Below, one piece after another: positions 53,897 through 63,781 of a DNA stretch of 64,000 nt. Position 1 is the first letter of the stretch; every line of letters starts with the position of its first letter. Below the pieces are notes generated by a model. It was not told where the DNA came from. It worked only from the letters and a program-made list of their open reading frames with translations, and did not search any database. The translations under genes were made by a program, and so were the position numbers. Origin of the DNA: Chitinophagaceae bacterium (GTDB lineage Bacteria > Bacteroidota > Bacteroidia > Chitinophagales > UBA10324); contig JADJAG010000001.1 in assembly GCA_016704325.1 (NCBI GenBank), positions 248,001-312,000 on the forward strand, given 5' to 3'.

Positions 53897-54103
53897 CTAT
53901 TCAATCAATACAGTAAATCCATTGTAACCAACTACAAAAGTGGGCATAATCTTATTGCGTCTTCTTTTCTCCACTACACCATTGACATTAACCAGGCCTT
54001 GATCAATTATAGTATTTGCTTCGGCGCCTGTTGCACACCAGCCTACTATTTTTATCAATTGATTAAGTTTAATGAATGGGCCTTTAATTTTGAATGTTTC
54101 CAT
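53897..54103 (-). CDS. S4-domain RNA-binding protein
   Basis: A 68-residue stand-alone S4 domain of the YbcJ/RlbA kind: FIKLNQLIKIVGWCATGAEA then IIDQGLVNVNGVVEKRRRNK, the loop-helix pattern that places the Arg/Lys cluster against RNA. Members bind rRNA or tRNA on the ribosome. The length is normal and the start is set by the ATG before the first strand. It is 40 bases downstream of nothing on its strand except glgC, whose start lies far away; it follows glgC (stop at 54143) in direction and may be co-transcribed with it. Confidence 0.85.
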   Translation of the reverse strand: METFKIKGPFIKLNQLIKIVGWCATGAEANTIIDQGLVNVNGVVEKRRRNKIMPTFVVGYNGFTVLIE

Positions 54104-54142
54104 TGTAATATTGGAGAATCGGATTAAAAACTCACTAAAAAA

Positions 54143-55420
54143 TTAGCCAAGTCCGAAACGGTCAGGGACCACTGCTCCCTTTTTTACTACGACTATTCCA
54201 TCCTTCACCGTAAGTATGTTTGTATCCATATCCGGAAGATGGATACCACCTTTTATGTGAACATCATTTCCGATGTAACAATCTTTATCAAGAATGGTAT
54301 TTTGTATATAGCATCGATCGCCTATTCCCATAACCGGAATTCCTTTGCGTTTAGATTCATTAATTGATTCGAGTGTTTGAAAAGCTTCATTACCCATGAT
54401 ATAGCTATTAACTATCACACTTCCTTCGCCAATTCTTGATCGAATGCCTATTATTGACCGGTCAATCTTTGCTGCACGGACAATACTTCCTTCCGCTACA
54501 ATGGAGGCGTTTAATGTAGTACCCGATATTTTTGCCGGTGGCAGCATGCGTGCATGTGTATAGACCACGTTTCTATTGTCAAATAAATTGAAATCAGGTA
54601 TTTCATCTGTTAGTGCCAGGTTCGCATCAAAGAAAGAACGGATATTGCCGATATCAGTCCAATAGCCTTCATGCTGGTAACTCAGCATCTTATACTTGCC
54701 AATGGATTGAGGAATAATTTCCTTTCCAAAATCTGTTGCATCGATTTTGTCTTCCAGTAATTCAGCCAATACTTTACGATTAAAAATGTAAATGCCCATG
54801 GAAGCAAGGTAATTCCTGCCTTTGCTCTTCATTGTATCACTTACTTCTGAGGTCCATTCCGGTAACAATTCGGCTTTGGGCTTTTCAATAAAGGAGTCAA
54901 TAAAACCATCGCTGCTGGTTTTCATTATCCCAAACTCAGGTGCATCTTTTGCATCAACCGGGATGGTAGCAATTGAAATATCGGCGCCCATCTTTTCATG
55001 AAAATCCAGCATATCCATAAAATTCATTTGGTACAATTGATCCCCGGACAAAATCAAGACATATTCATAGTCATTGTTATTCAGGTGGTGCAGTGACTGA
55101 CGGACAGCGTCTGCTGTCCCCATAAACCACTTCGGATTATCAGGAGTCTGCTCAGCTGCCAGAATATCAACAAAAGCTTTGCTAAACGCACTAAAGTGGT
55201 AGGTATTCTTAATATGCTTGTTTAATGAAGCAGAATTAAATTGCGTAAGCACAAACATTCTTTGGATGCCTGAGTTGATACAATTAGAAACGGGGATATC
55301 AACGAGCCTGTATTTACCTGCGATAGGTACTGCAGGTTTGGAACGATACGTAGTCAGAGGTGACAAGCGGCTACCCGCGCCTCCACCCAAAATCACAGCA
55401 AGTACTCTTTCCTGTTGCAT
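54143..55420 (-). CDS. glgC: glucose-1-phosphate adenylyltransferase
   Basis: A 425-residue ADP-glucose pyrophosphorylase, which makes ADP-glucose for glycogen. The N-terminal ILGGGAGSRLSPLTTYRSKP is the nucleotidyltransferase loop with the allosteric Arg region; further marks are FMGTADAVRQSLHHL near 100, ILSGDQLY near 125, FIEKPKAE near 180 and a left-handed beta-helix from about 290 to the end, with EGSVIVNSYIMG. The enzyme is a tetramer controlled by sugar phosphates in relatives. It follows glgA by 76 bases on the same strand, forming a glycogen operon with it. Confidence 0.95.
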   Translation of the reverse strand: MQQERVLAVILGGGAGSRLSPLTTYRSKPAVPIAGKYRLVDIPVSNCINSGIQRMFVLTQFNSASLNKHIKNTYHFSAFSKAFVDILAAEQTPDNPKWFMGTADAVRQSLHHLNNNDYEYVLILSGDQLYQMNFMDMLDFHEKMGADISIATIPVDAKDAPEFGIMKTSSDGFIDSFIEKPKAELLPEWTSEVSDTMKSKGRNYLASMGIYIFNRKVLAELLEDKIDATDFGKEIIPQSIGKYKMLSYQHEGYWTDIGNIRSFFDANLALTDEIPDFNLFDNRNVVYTHARMLPPAKISGTTLNASIVAEGSIVRAAKIDRSIIGIRSRIGEGSVIVNSYIMGNEAFQTLESINESKRKGIPVMGIGDRCYIQNTILDKDCYIGNDVHIKGGIHLPDMDTNILTVKDGIVVVKKGAVVPDRFGLG

Positions 55421-55496
55421 ATCTTTATGTTTATCCCCAGTTAATAATCTTTAATTTTTAAAATTACGGATTGAATTCGACGCTATGGCAAAATTG

Positions 55497-56909
55497 CTAC
55501 ATAGATTCGTATAAATCTATGTATTCTGAAGCTGCATGTTCCCATGAATGGTTAAAGGTCATAATTTGCTGTTTAATTTCTTTCATTTTATCAGCGTCCT
55601 GAAATAATGTCAGTGCTCTTTCAACAGCAACATCAATTGCTGCTACGGTGTCGTGTTCGAAACGAATGCCAAAACCACCAGGCTCATTAATGTCCATTAT
55701 GGTATCTATCAAACCACCGGTGCTTCGAACAATTGGAATTGTCCCATAACGCAATGCATATAACTGGTTTAGACCACATGGCTCTATCCGGGATGGCATA
55801 AGCAGGAAATCGGCGCCTGCATACATCAGGTGTGCGAGTTTTTCATGATATCCTATATAGCAATTAAAATTATCAGGCATGGCATCCTTTAATTCATTCA
55901 AGGCATTCTCATCTTCCTTTCGGCCACTGCCAAGTACCAGGTAGTTGATGGCTTTATGCTGCATCATTACGGATTGCCTGATCGCATCAGCAAGCAGATC
56001 CCCGCCCTTTTCATTTGCAAGCCTGCCAATGAAAACAACCAGGGGCCGGTCCGGATTGAGCTGAAATGAGTTGCAAAGCGCTGTTTTATTGATTGACTTA
56101 CCGGTTTCAACATCCTCCTTATTATAACAAGCCTCCAGCCACTTGTCGGTTTCAGGATTCCAGACATCTGCATCAATACCATTCAGGATACCACTTGCTT
56201 TTTTTGTTTCACTGTTGATTAAAGACTGAAGCCCGGATTGGCTGTGATGAAGGTCTTTCATATAGGTTGGAGACACGGTAGTAAATCTCCAGCAGCATTT
56301 GATGGCGCAGGCCATTGGGTTAATAATATTATTCCACTCAAGCATACCACGCTTCCAATCGTCAAAATAGGGAATGAGGTGGATCTTATCCATGCCAAAA
56401 GACCCCTGATATTCACCATTATGAATCGTGAAGACCGTCTTCATCTCTTTCAATTGGGCATAACGATAACAATAACTCATCATAAACGGGATAAGTCCTG
56501 TTGGATGATCATGACAATGCAGAATCTGCGGCCGTTCCTCAATTTTGCTTAACCAGTCTACAATAGCTATCTGAAAGCCAAGGTGGCGCTCCACATCATT
56601 TGGATAGCCATATGGCAATTCCTCATCCAACAAGCCAGGAATTTCCGTTACATACAATGCAAAGCCCAACTCATTGCTACTTTCCTTTTTTATCTTATAA
56701 TCATAAACTGACACGTTCAGTTTAAAATCACCTTCAAAAATGGTTTCCCAGTTGTGCTCCCTATAGAATTTATTGTGGTAGTGTGGCATTATAAGGCTGG
56801 CGTTAGCCCCTACCCTGTTTAAATACTTAGGAAGCGCTCCGGCAACATCTCCTAATCCGCCTACTTTTGCAGCAGGATAGCATTCAGAACTTGCATGTAA
56901 AATGGTCAT
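55497..56909 (-). CDS. glgA: glycogen synthase
   Basis: 470 residues from ATG 56909; a frame to 56975 adds 22 residues without family support. The start MTILHASSECYPAAKVGGLG (ADP-glucose-binding KVGGLG) fixes it. Later motifs are HCHDHPTGLIPFMM near 140, FTIHNGEYQGSFG, LNGIDADVWNP, FIGRLANEKGGDLL near 290, and the C-terminal catalytic MPSRIEPCGLNQLYALRYG near 390. A GT-B GT5 enzyme that elongates alpha-1,4-glucan. Upstream of glgC on the same strand, it probably leads the glgA-glgC operon. Confidence 0.95.
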   Translation of the reverse strand: MTILHASSECYPAAKVGGLGDVAGALPKYLNRVGANASLIMPHYHNKFYREHNWETIFEGDFKLNVSVYDYKIKKESSNELGFALYVTEIPGLLDEELPYGYPNDVERHLGFQIAIVDWLSKIEERPQILHCHDHPTGLIPFMMSYCYRYAQLKEMKTVFTIHNGEYQGSFGMDKIHLIPYFDDWKRGMLEWNNIINPMACAIKCCWRFTTVSPTYMKDLHHSQSGLQSLINSETKKASGILNGIDADVWNPETDKWLEACYNKEDVETGKSINKTALCNSFQLNPDRPLVVFIGRLANEKGGDLLADAIRQSVMMQHKAINYLVLGSGRKEDENALNELKDAMPDNFNCYIGYHEKLAHLMYAGADFLLMPSRIEPCGLNQLYALRYGTIPIVRSTGGLIDTIMDINEPGGFGIRFEHDTVAAIDVAVERALTLFQDADKMKEIKQQIMTFNHSWEHAASEYIDLYESM

Positions 56910-57055
56910 TCCCTGGTTTAAATTTTGGTTGATTGGACAATGATAGGAAAAAGAATATGAGTGAACAATGAGCAATCCTTTTGTTACTGAAAATCAATAA
57001 AAAAATTGATGCTTCTTAGATTTTGAAGTTGCCGGACTGATAGGTTAAGCAAATT

Positions 57056-59853
57056 ATGTTCTGCATCTTTACGACGCTGTTGTTTGCAAGCATGAATCAG
57101 ACCATTCTAAAACTCCTGAATATCAAGCCAACTGAAGTATGGTTGGTAAAAAACCTATTTATCTTAAACCTATTCCAAAGTATTGGAATGGCGATGCTGT
57201 TTACTTTGTCAAATGCTCTTTTTCTGGCCCAGTTTGATGTTTCGGAACTTCCAAGGATATACATGTTATCAGCAATTATACTGCTGCTCGCCAATTTCAT
57301 CTATGCAAAACTTGAACATAAGATACCGATTCAAAAGTTAATATTATACGTTCTGTTATTGGCAGTAGTCTCCATCCTGTTGTTACGATTGATGATCTAC
57401 AGGATGCATTATGAATTTGCGCCCGTGTTGCTGTTAATCTGGTACCAGGTGATTTATTTATTGTGCGGGAATTCGTTTTGGGCATTGGCCGCGCAAGTAT
57501 TTGATGTAAGAGAAAGTAAAAGAACATTCAGCATTCTGAGTGCAGGTGATACGCCGGCTAAATTGCTTGGCTACCTCTCCATCTCAGCCTTTGCAGGGAC
57601 GATTGGGCTCAATAATTTTTTATTTATAGCCGTATTGTGTTTTGCCATGGCATTCCTTTTTATGCAAAGAATTGTGAGAGCTAACAGGGTAGATTTTAAT
57701 CAACTGTCAGTACAGACTTCGCATACTTCATCCATTCATAATAATGGAACAAAAGGCGGTTGGAATATTATTGAAGGCATTTTTGAGAATAGGCTGATTC
57801 TGTTAATTTCCCTGCTGTCGTTTATTGTAGCCGTGTCACTTACTGTTGTTGACTTTACTTTTTTAAGCGAAGTAAAAACCAAGTATAAAGACGACGTAGC
57901 GCTTGCATCTTTTCTGGCAAGCTTTCTGGCTGTCGGGCGATTAATTGCAATATTGGCAAAAATGACCCTTACCAGTCGCATCGAGGAGCAACTCGGGATT
58001 AAGCGATCCCTGTTAATTCTGCCGGTCTTATTGATTTTTTTTGCCGCATTCATTTTGATCAGCGAAAGAGTGGAAAATGATTTTAAGTATTTCCTCTACA
58101 TTTTTGGGAGTATGGTGGTCATGACTGAAGTGCTAAAATCAGTTCTGCAGGAACCACTCATTCTCGTCTTATTTCAACCCCTTAAGCCGCTCTTGAGATT
58201 GAAAGGCCACACTGTTTCCAAAGGGATTCTTGCTCCGATAGGTTTGTTCTCTGCTGGACTATTTATCTACCTGAATATTGAATGGAGCGGCAGCATGAAT
58301 ATTCTGAACACTTCCTTTTTACTGCTTGTGATGTGTACCTTATGGATAATCGCAATATACCTTCTCGATGTTTCTTATGCAAAAACCCTCATTAGTTCAT
58401 TAAAGCAGGGATTCTTCCGTGGCAATGTATTTCTTTCCAATGACATTGAAGTTAAATCGGTTTTGCTTGAAAAACTGAAGAGTGACCGGCCATTGGAAGT
58501 TATCTATGCAGCAGATACTTTAGAGAAAGTAAGCCAGTCAGATTTCAATTCTTCAATAAGTTTACTGCTAAGCCATGATAATGATGATGTAAAGAAGTAT
58601 GCAATTAAGAAAATTCAAGTGAAGAATTTGCAACAATTGATGCCTGAGCTGAGGGCGATGCTCATGGACGATATTTCAATCGAAGTGCGGATTGACTGCC
58701 TGGTTACCCTTTCAAATTTTGGAGAAAACAAGGTTTCCTCGTTGGCAGCATGCCTTGATCAAAGTGACCACACGATTCAGCAACAGGCTATTGTTGCTCT
58801 TTTTGCCAGCGGCGACCTGGATGGATTATTGACAGCGGGAAAGAAACTTTCTTCCTGGATCAATTCCTCTGAAGAAAAGGAAAGAATACTTGCGGCAGAG
58901 ACTATCGGAAAATTTAGCGACCAAGGTTTTCACCATTCAATATTACGATTACTTAATGATCATTCTATTGCCGTACAGAACACGGCAATTAAATCCGCTT
59001 CAAAAGAAAAAAGCTTGAAATTGGTTCCTCTGCTTATTGAAAAACTTAAGCAACCCACTGCTGTTTTAGCAGCAGCAGACTCGCTGGTTGCTTATGGAGA
59101 AGATATAATCAGTTATTTGCCGTCAGTGAACAACTTGAAAAGTACGGATACTAAATTGGCAATAAAATACATAAAGATTGCCACACATATTAAGGAGAAA
59201 ATGCCACTGCTTACCTGGAACAAGTACTGCTTGCCGGTCAGGGACTGAAATCGGAAGTTATTGCAGCGCTCAAAGAAAGAGGTTATATAGCAAGTACAAA
59301 TATGAGACCTTCCTTATTCCAAATTTTGCTTTCCGAGCTGGAGATTGCGATGGCAGTAACAGGTTATATCAAGTCATTAAAGCAAGCAAATAGTGCAAAG
59401 ATTGTTTCTTCTGCATTATTTTCAGAACTAAAGAAATGCGAATTAAATATTTTCTATTTATTGTCTTTCCTTTATGCACGCCAGAAACTTTTGCAGGCGT
59501 ATAACAGCATTTGTACCGGTAAAAAAGACAACATTGCTAATGCTATTGAAACTATTGACATTGGAGTCTCAAAGAGTATCAGTACAAAATTTATCCCAAT
59601 AATTGAATTCCTTCATTATGATCATCCGCATATTTCAGATTTAGTACCTGAAAAAGCATACATCATAGGTCAACTGAAGGATATCATACATTGCTATCCT
59701 GCAAAAATTGGATCCTGGACAACTGCCACTGCAATCTACACGCTGCACCAGTTCCATACACCGGAATGCTCCACTATTCTCGCTAATTTTAATTCAAATG
59801 GTAACCAGCTTTTAGAGGAAACCAGGAATTTTGCATTGTCAAATCAAACATAG
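57056..59853 (+). CDS. nucleotide-transporter-like membrane protein with HEAT repeats, frame broken near 59200
   Basis: A membrane domain of about 12 helices (about 12-440) resembling the ATP/ADP translocase (TLC/Npt) and MFS fold, then HEAT/armadillo repeats (about 470-900). The frame ends at 59248 after LAIKYIKIATHIKEK, but another frame from about 59200 carries on NATAYLEQVLLAGQGLKSEV and then residues read from 59302 to TAG 59853. One missing A in the GAGAAAATGCC tract near 59197 joins them into about 932 residues. A start at ATG 57092 is also possible. Homologues in Bacteroidota and other phyla are fusions of transporter, HEAT and a cyclic-nucleotide-binding domain; here the last part is in the following gene. 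Confidence 0.72.
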
Positions 59854-59856
59854 CAT

Positions 59857-60303
59857 ATGTTGTTAATTGAAAGAGTACTCATTTTGAAATCTCTCAGCAT
59901 TTTTGAGGAAACTCCGGAGCCTTTACTGGTTGAAGTAGCTGCTATTCTGGAAGAATTGGAGTTGGAAAGCGGCACTACCCTTTTCAAGAAGGGCGATACA
60001 GGCAACTGCTTATATATCATTTTTAAAGGGCAGGTTAAAATCCACAGTAATGAACATACTTTGGCGGTATTAACGGAAAATGATTTTTTTGGCGAACTGT
60101 CGCTATTGGATACAGAAACGCGTTCCGCATCTGCTACCACCACGAGCGAGGCAATACTGCTGAAGCTTGACCAGGAGCCTTTCTTTGAACTGATGTCAGA
60201 CAGGCTGGAGGTGGTAAAAGGAATTCTACGGGTCTTATGCAAAAGGCTTCGTAAGCAGAATGATCTTAATGCGGAATTAAAATCGAGGCTCCAGTCAATT
60301 TGA
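59857..60303 (+). CDS. cyclic-nucleotide-binding (CRP-like effector) domain protein
   Basis: A 148-residue cNMP-binding domain: helix at the N-terminus, then FKKGDTGNCLYIIFKGQVKI near 48-67, and the phosphate-binding cassette FGELSLLDTETRSASATT near 82-99, with the Glu and Arg that contact the cyclic phosphate. No DNA-binding domain follows, so it is an effector module and not a CRP regulator. Its frame is the same as that of the end of the preceding transporter/HEAT gene, with only TAG, CAT before its ATG, so it looks like the last domain of the usual fused protein separated by a stop codon. Ligand not shown. Confidence 0.85.
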   Translation: MLLIERVLILKSLSIFEETPEPLLVEVAAILEELELESGTTLFKKGDTGNCLYIIFKGQVKIHSNEHTLAVLTENDFFGELSLLDTETRSASATTTSEAILLKLDQEPFFELMSDRLEVVKGILRVLCKRLRKQNDLNAELKSRLQSI

Positions 60304-60362
60304 TCAGGAGTAAATACGGCTTCAATATTGGCGGTCAGGCTGAATTCGGCAGGTGTCAAAAA

Positions 60363-60388
60363 AATCCCCGCCATTTCCGGCAGGGATT
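60363..60388 (-). terminator. intrinsic terminator of the rpsF-rpsR-rplI operon
   Basis: AATCCC-c-GCC / GGC-a-GGGATT, a 9-pair stem with one mismatch and a 6-base loop, followed on the minus strand by seven T. It lies 26 bases after the rplI stop. Confidence 0.85.
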
Positions 60389-60413
60389 AAAATTTATCAG
60401 CTAACCTTTGTGA

Positions 60414-60860
60414 TTATTCCGATATTACTTCGAAAGCAACTTCCACATTGATATCCTTATGCAAGCTGATGTTTGCTTTATAATCGCCTAAGACACTGAT
60501 TTCATCAGGCAAGGTGATTTTTTTGCGATCAACGGGAAGATTTGATTGTTTCTTGATGGCATTGGAAAGTTGAATGGTGGTAACACTTCCAAAGATCTTG
60601 CCACTGGTTCCTGTCTTAGCTCCAATGGTATATTTAGTATTCTTCAGTATTTCCACCACACTGTTGATCTGCTTTAAGAGCTTGTCTTCACGACGTGTTT
60701 CCTGCTTCATGCGCTCGTCCAACATTTTCTTCTGGCCTGCATCAGCCACTACAGCCAATCTGCGCGGGATCAGGAAATTACGGGCAAAACCAGGGCGAAC
60801 TTTCACAAGTTCATTTTCCCGGCCTAACTTATCTACATCTTGCAATAATATGAGTTCCAT
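60414..60860 (-). CDS. rplI: 50S ribosomal protein L9
   Basis: A 148-residue bL9. The conserved N-terminal domain MELILLQDVDKLGRENELVK and VRPGFARNFLIPRRLAV binds 23S rRNA, the long central helix runs about 40-75, and the C-terminal domain ends VAFEVISE. Length is normal. It is the third gene of rpsF-rpsR-rplI, 7 bases after rpsR, and is followed by an intrinsic terminator. Confidence 0.96.
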   Translation of the reverse strand: MELILLQDVDKLGRENELVKVRPGFARNFLIPRRLAVVADAGQKKMLDERMKQETRREDKLLKQINSVVEILKNTKYTIGAKTGTSGKIFGSVTTIQLSNAIKKQSNLPVDRKKITLPDEISVLGDYKANISLHKDINVEVAFEVISE

Positions 60861-60867
60861 GATCCGT

Positions 60868-61185
60868 TTACTTTAAAAGGTCAGTTACGTAAGGCATTAA
60901 TGCCAGTTGCCGCGCCCGCTTAATGGCTTCAGCCACTTTACGCTGGTATTTAAGTGAATTTCCGGACAACCTGCGAGGTAAGAGTTTGCCTTGTTCATTG
61001 ACAAACTTTAACAGAAATTCGGTTTCCTTATAATCTATATATTTGATTCCGTTCTTCTTGAATCGGCAATACTTCTTTTGCCTTTTTACAATTTTAGGTG
61101 CAGTGAGATACTTTATCTCTTTATTCCCGCTCCCCGTAGTTCTGCGCTTAGGCTTCGGCTGAAACGCCGTTGAGTTCTTTTTCAT
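60868..61185 (-). CDS. rpsR: 30S ribosomal protein S18
   Basis: A 105-residue bS18 started at ATG 61185, overlapping the end of rpsF by 38 bases. A TTG at 61209 gives a longer frame but is not favoured. The core from about 36 (YLTAPKIVKRQKKYCRFKK, YIDYKETEFLLKFV, RRLSGNSLKYQRKVAEAI, KRARQLALMPYV) is clear. The basic N-terminal extension (KKNSTAFQPKPKRRTTGSG) is longer than in E. coli. bS18 pairs with bS6 on the ribosome platform and binds near the anti-Shine-Dalgarno, which is sequestered in Bacteroidota. Confidence 0.9.
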   Translation of the reverse strand: MKKNSTAFQPKPKRRTTGSGNKEIKYLTAPKIVKRQKKYCRFKKNGIKYIDYKETEFLLKFVNEQGKLLPRRLSGNSLKYQRKVAEAIKRARQLALMPYVTDLLK

Positions 61186-61537
61186 CTTTGGTGTCCTTCT
61201 TTTTTCCAACTAAACCTTTGCGGCGCCGATCGTTATAGTCGATGCCGTATTTGTCAAGTTTCACGGTGAGGAAACGGATGATATTCTCATCCCGTTTGTA
61301 TTCCACTTCCAGCTTACTTATGAGCGTGGAGGGACCTGCAAATTCCATGATAAAATAAATACCATTGGATTTTGACTGGATTGGATATGCCAGCTGGCGA
61401 AGACCCCAGTTTCGTTCTTCGACAATGGTTGCGCCGGCATCTGTTACCGTTTTGGTAATCTTGGCAATCTCCCTCTTCACATCTTCTTCTGCAAGAAGTG
61501 GTGAGAAAATGACTACCGTTTCATAGTTGTTTGGCAT
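61148..61537 (-). CDS. rpsF: 30S ribosomal protein S6
   Basis: A 129-residue bS6: MPNNYETVVIFSPLLAEEDV and ERNWGLRQLAYPIQSKSNGI are family motifs, RDENIIRFLTVKLDKYG is the C-terminal core, and the last ~25 residues (RKGLVGKKKDTKDEKELNG) form a charged tail as in many homologues. It partners bS18. First gene of the operon; the start is a simple ATG without a Shine-Dalgarno sequence, and the promoter upstream fits the phylum consensus exactly. Confidence 0.95.
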   Translation of the reverse strand: MPNNYETVVIFSPLLAEEDVKREIAKITKTVTDAGATIVEERNWGLRQLAYPIQSKSNGIYFIMEFAGPSTLISKLEVEYKRDENIIRFLTVKLDKYGIDYNDRRRKGLVGKKKDTKDEKELNGVSAEA

Positions 61538-61571
61538 CGTAAATGCTAAATGATTTTAAAATTCGGGACGG

Positions 61572-61602
61572 CAAAGATAGTTAATGACATTGGAAAAACA
61601 AA
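61572..61602 (-). promoter_or_regulatory. Bacteroidota-type promoter of rpsF-rpsR-rplI
   Basis: On the minus strand TTTG, 19 bases, TATCTTTG: exact -33 and -7 elements with consensus spacing. Transcription should start near 61566, about 30 bases before the rpsF ATG at 61537. Confidence 0.8.
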
Positions 61603-61699
61603 GAACGACCTCTTTTTTGCTAACAATGAATATTCAGACTGTCACGGGGCAAATCATGACCGTATCCGCCAATCTGTTGAAAAGCGGGGCCGACTACCC

Positions 61700-62356
61700 T
61701 CACTGCTTGGCCGGAATATCGACTAACTTGAGTTTAACCGTAGCCATCGAGGTTTCAATAGTTACCGTCGTACAGACACCATTTACGTAGGTATAGTGAT
61801 TGATATTGCCATCAGGTAACTCTAACTGATAAGTTGATGGCCCTGTTTTAACAAGGGACACCGGTTTAAGAAATGCTTCTGAAAAAATGGAGGATAGGTT
61901 AACCGGCTCTTCAAAATAGAGTTGTGAGACACATTTGCCAATTGTTCCGTTATAAAATGTGGTATCCTTATCCATATTGATCATTTGATACCTTTTTTCT
62001 GACCTTACTATCGTATTATTAATTTTAACACTTCCATTGATTACTCTCCTTACCGAAGCTTCAGAAAGCGCTTCATCCACAAAATTATTTTTCACAACAA
62101 CATCAACTTTCACAGTAAACAAGACTCTTACGTCGATATGTGTTTCTATACGAATGAACTTCTTCTTACCATCGGTAACCGTTATCGCAACTACCTGGCC
62201 TATCTTGTCATTGCCTTTGTAAATCTCATATACATGCGATTTTTCACTTTGCTGAGCAAGAATACTTTCAGAATTTGTCAGTAAGACACTAAAAAGGAAT
62301 AATTGGCAAAGCAATAAGCGAATCAGGAATGTGTACGTTGTGTGTTGGTGACCCAT
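61700..62356 (-). CDS. secreted protein of unknown function (DUF6134-like)
   Basis: A 218-residue protein with an export signal (LIRLLLCQLFLFSVLLTNSE, ending ILAQQ). The mature part is all beta-strands: YEIYKGNDKIGQVVAITV, FIRIETHIDVRVLFTVKVDV, and LELPDGNINHYTYVNG. The pattern of an early G-K/N-D-x-I-G strand and a late G-N-x-N-x-Y strand resembles the DUF6134 group of secreted proteins with a lipocalin- or LolA-like sheet; I am not certain. No partner gene is evident. The region between it and the IS element (62357-62598) shows no gene. Confidence 0.55.
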   Translation of the reverse strand: MGHQHTTYTFLIRLLLCQLFLFSVLLTNSESILAQQSEKSHVYEIYKGNDKIGQVVAITVTDGKKKFIRIETHIDVRVLFTVKVDVVVKNNFVDEALSEASVRRVINGSVKINNTIVRSEKRYQMINMDKDTTFYNGTIGKCVSQLYFEEPVNLSSIFSEAFLKPVSLVKTGPSTYQLELPDGNINHYTYVNGVCTTVTIETSMATVKLKLVDIPAKQ

Positions 62357-62599
62357 ATTGAGACAATACTACCAAAAAATCCAATTAGAAGAATCAGACA
62401 GCTAACTTCAAGTTATATCCAAATTACTTGAAGCCAAAAATTTATTTCTACATCTCATCTATGGACAGACTAGTTTTTATGTAATTCCGGTTGGTGGCTC
62501 CGGGTTGAATACTTTGAGCTAATTACAAATCTAACTATTGATACTAACCATAAAACAATACTTGATGAAAACTAACCAATGAGCGTTTTAAGCATTTAG

Positions 62600-62629
62600 T
62601 TCTAGTGTTATGTTAATCATGAATTGACG
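62600..62629 (+). repeat. IS630 left terminal inverted repeat
   Basis: Begins TTCTAGTGTTA and ends TGACG, and matches the complement of 63782-63811 at 23 of 30 positions, including the outer 11 and the inner 5 bases. It overlaps the last codons of the transposase. Confidence 0.75.
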
Positions 62630-63748
62630 GATAGAGTCTTTTCAATTTCACTCTGGCATCCTTGTTTGTGAACTGCCAATTTATTTTCTTGTTTTTATAG
62701 TTTCTATTGGTTTGCCATGCTTCAACTTCTTCAGTAATTTTTCCGCTGGTGGAAATATGTCTGTTTAGGCATTGGCCGTTTAGCACATGTAATTCTATTT
62801 CGGCCATGTTTAGCCAACTGCCATGTTTAGGGGTATATATAAATTCAAATCTATCCCAAAGTCTTTTTGCTTCTGTCGGTTCAAATGTTTCATAAAATGC
62901 CGAGGCATCATGTGTCTTAAAATTGTCCATTACTAATTTTATTTTTTTTGCTTTGGGATACCATTCGTCAGCAATTCTTTTTACAAACCTGGCCCAATCC
63001 TTTTTGGTTTTAAATTCTGTCACTTGTACATAACGCTTGCCCTTCAACGGTTCATTAGCCATAAATATATTGACCACCCCATGTCTTACATACTCATAAT
63101 CTACCCTTGCATCCTGGCCAGGTTTGATCGCAACAGAAGGCTTCCCTTCTTGTATCAGTTGCTTAGGCGATTCATCCATGCAAACAACAGGAAATTCAGC
63201 ACTGTAAGACTCCTTATACACATCCAACACTTTTTCCATGTTCGCAACAAAGGCGCTATTGTTTTCCGGGGCGATCACCCAACCTTTTACCTTCCAAGGC
63301 TTAAGTTCGTTTTTTTTAAAACGCTTCTTACCGTTACGTGAGAGATGCTTTCTACATATTTTAATTCCACCATCTTGTCTGCCAACAATCGTAACGACCA
63401 TTTTGAATAACCCTTTGGAGGTTCACTGCAGCAAAGGGTTACTAATTTTGCTTCCAGATCTCCATCTGCCTTGATTTCATAAACGCGTGTTGTAGGTCTG
63501 CGTTCTAAAACAGATTCCATTCCTTCTTCCATAAATTGTTTCTTAACCCTGTCAATTGTACGCATTCCAACTTTCAGCACCTTGCTTATTTGCTCATTGG
63601 TGACTTTGTCTGAATATTTTCCTTCATCACAATTCAAAAGTATATACGCCGCTCGAAACGTTTGTGATGTATGCGAACCCTTGTTTATGATCACCTGTAA
63701 TTCTTCTACTTCGGATTTTGTAAGTTTGACAGTATAGCGTATTACCAT
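62613..63748 (-). CDS. IS630-family transposase, two frames joined by -1 shift
   Basis: The upstream frame (63748 down to 63287) encodes 153 residues with a helix-turn-helix DNA-binding part (VTNEQISKVLKVGMRTIDRV) and runs into the second frame, which from about 63320 encodes NELKPWKVKGWVIAP and then the DDE catalytic domain: MDESPKQLI (first Asp-Glu), VMDNFKTHDASAFYE, IYTPKHGSWLNMAEIE (third acidic residue). The two meet at a run of eight A on the coding strand (positions 63311-63318), where reading back one base restores a ~355-residue protein. Frame shifting at such runs is known in IS630 relatives, so the enzyme may be functional. The ATG at 63401 is inside the first frame and unlikely to be used. 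Confidence 0.85.
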
Positions 63749-63781
63749 TTGAACAAAGTTTTGTCAAATGTACAACTAATA

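Noticed and set aside
59844..60374. 176-residue minus-strand frame opposite the cyclic-nucleotide domain
   Set aside because: Antisense to a clear cNMP-binding domain; its composition is a reflection of that gene.
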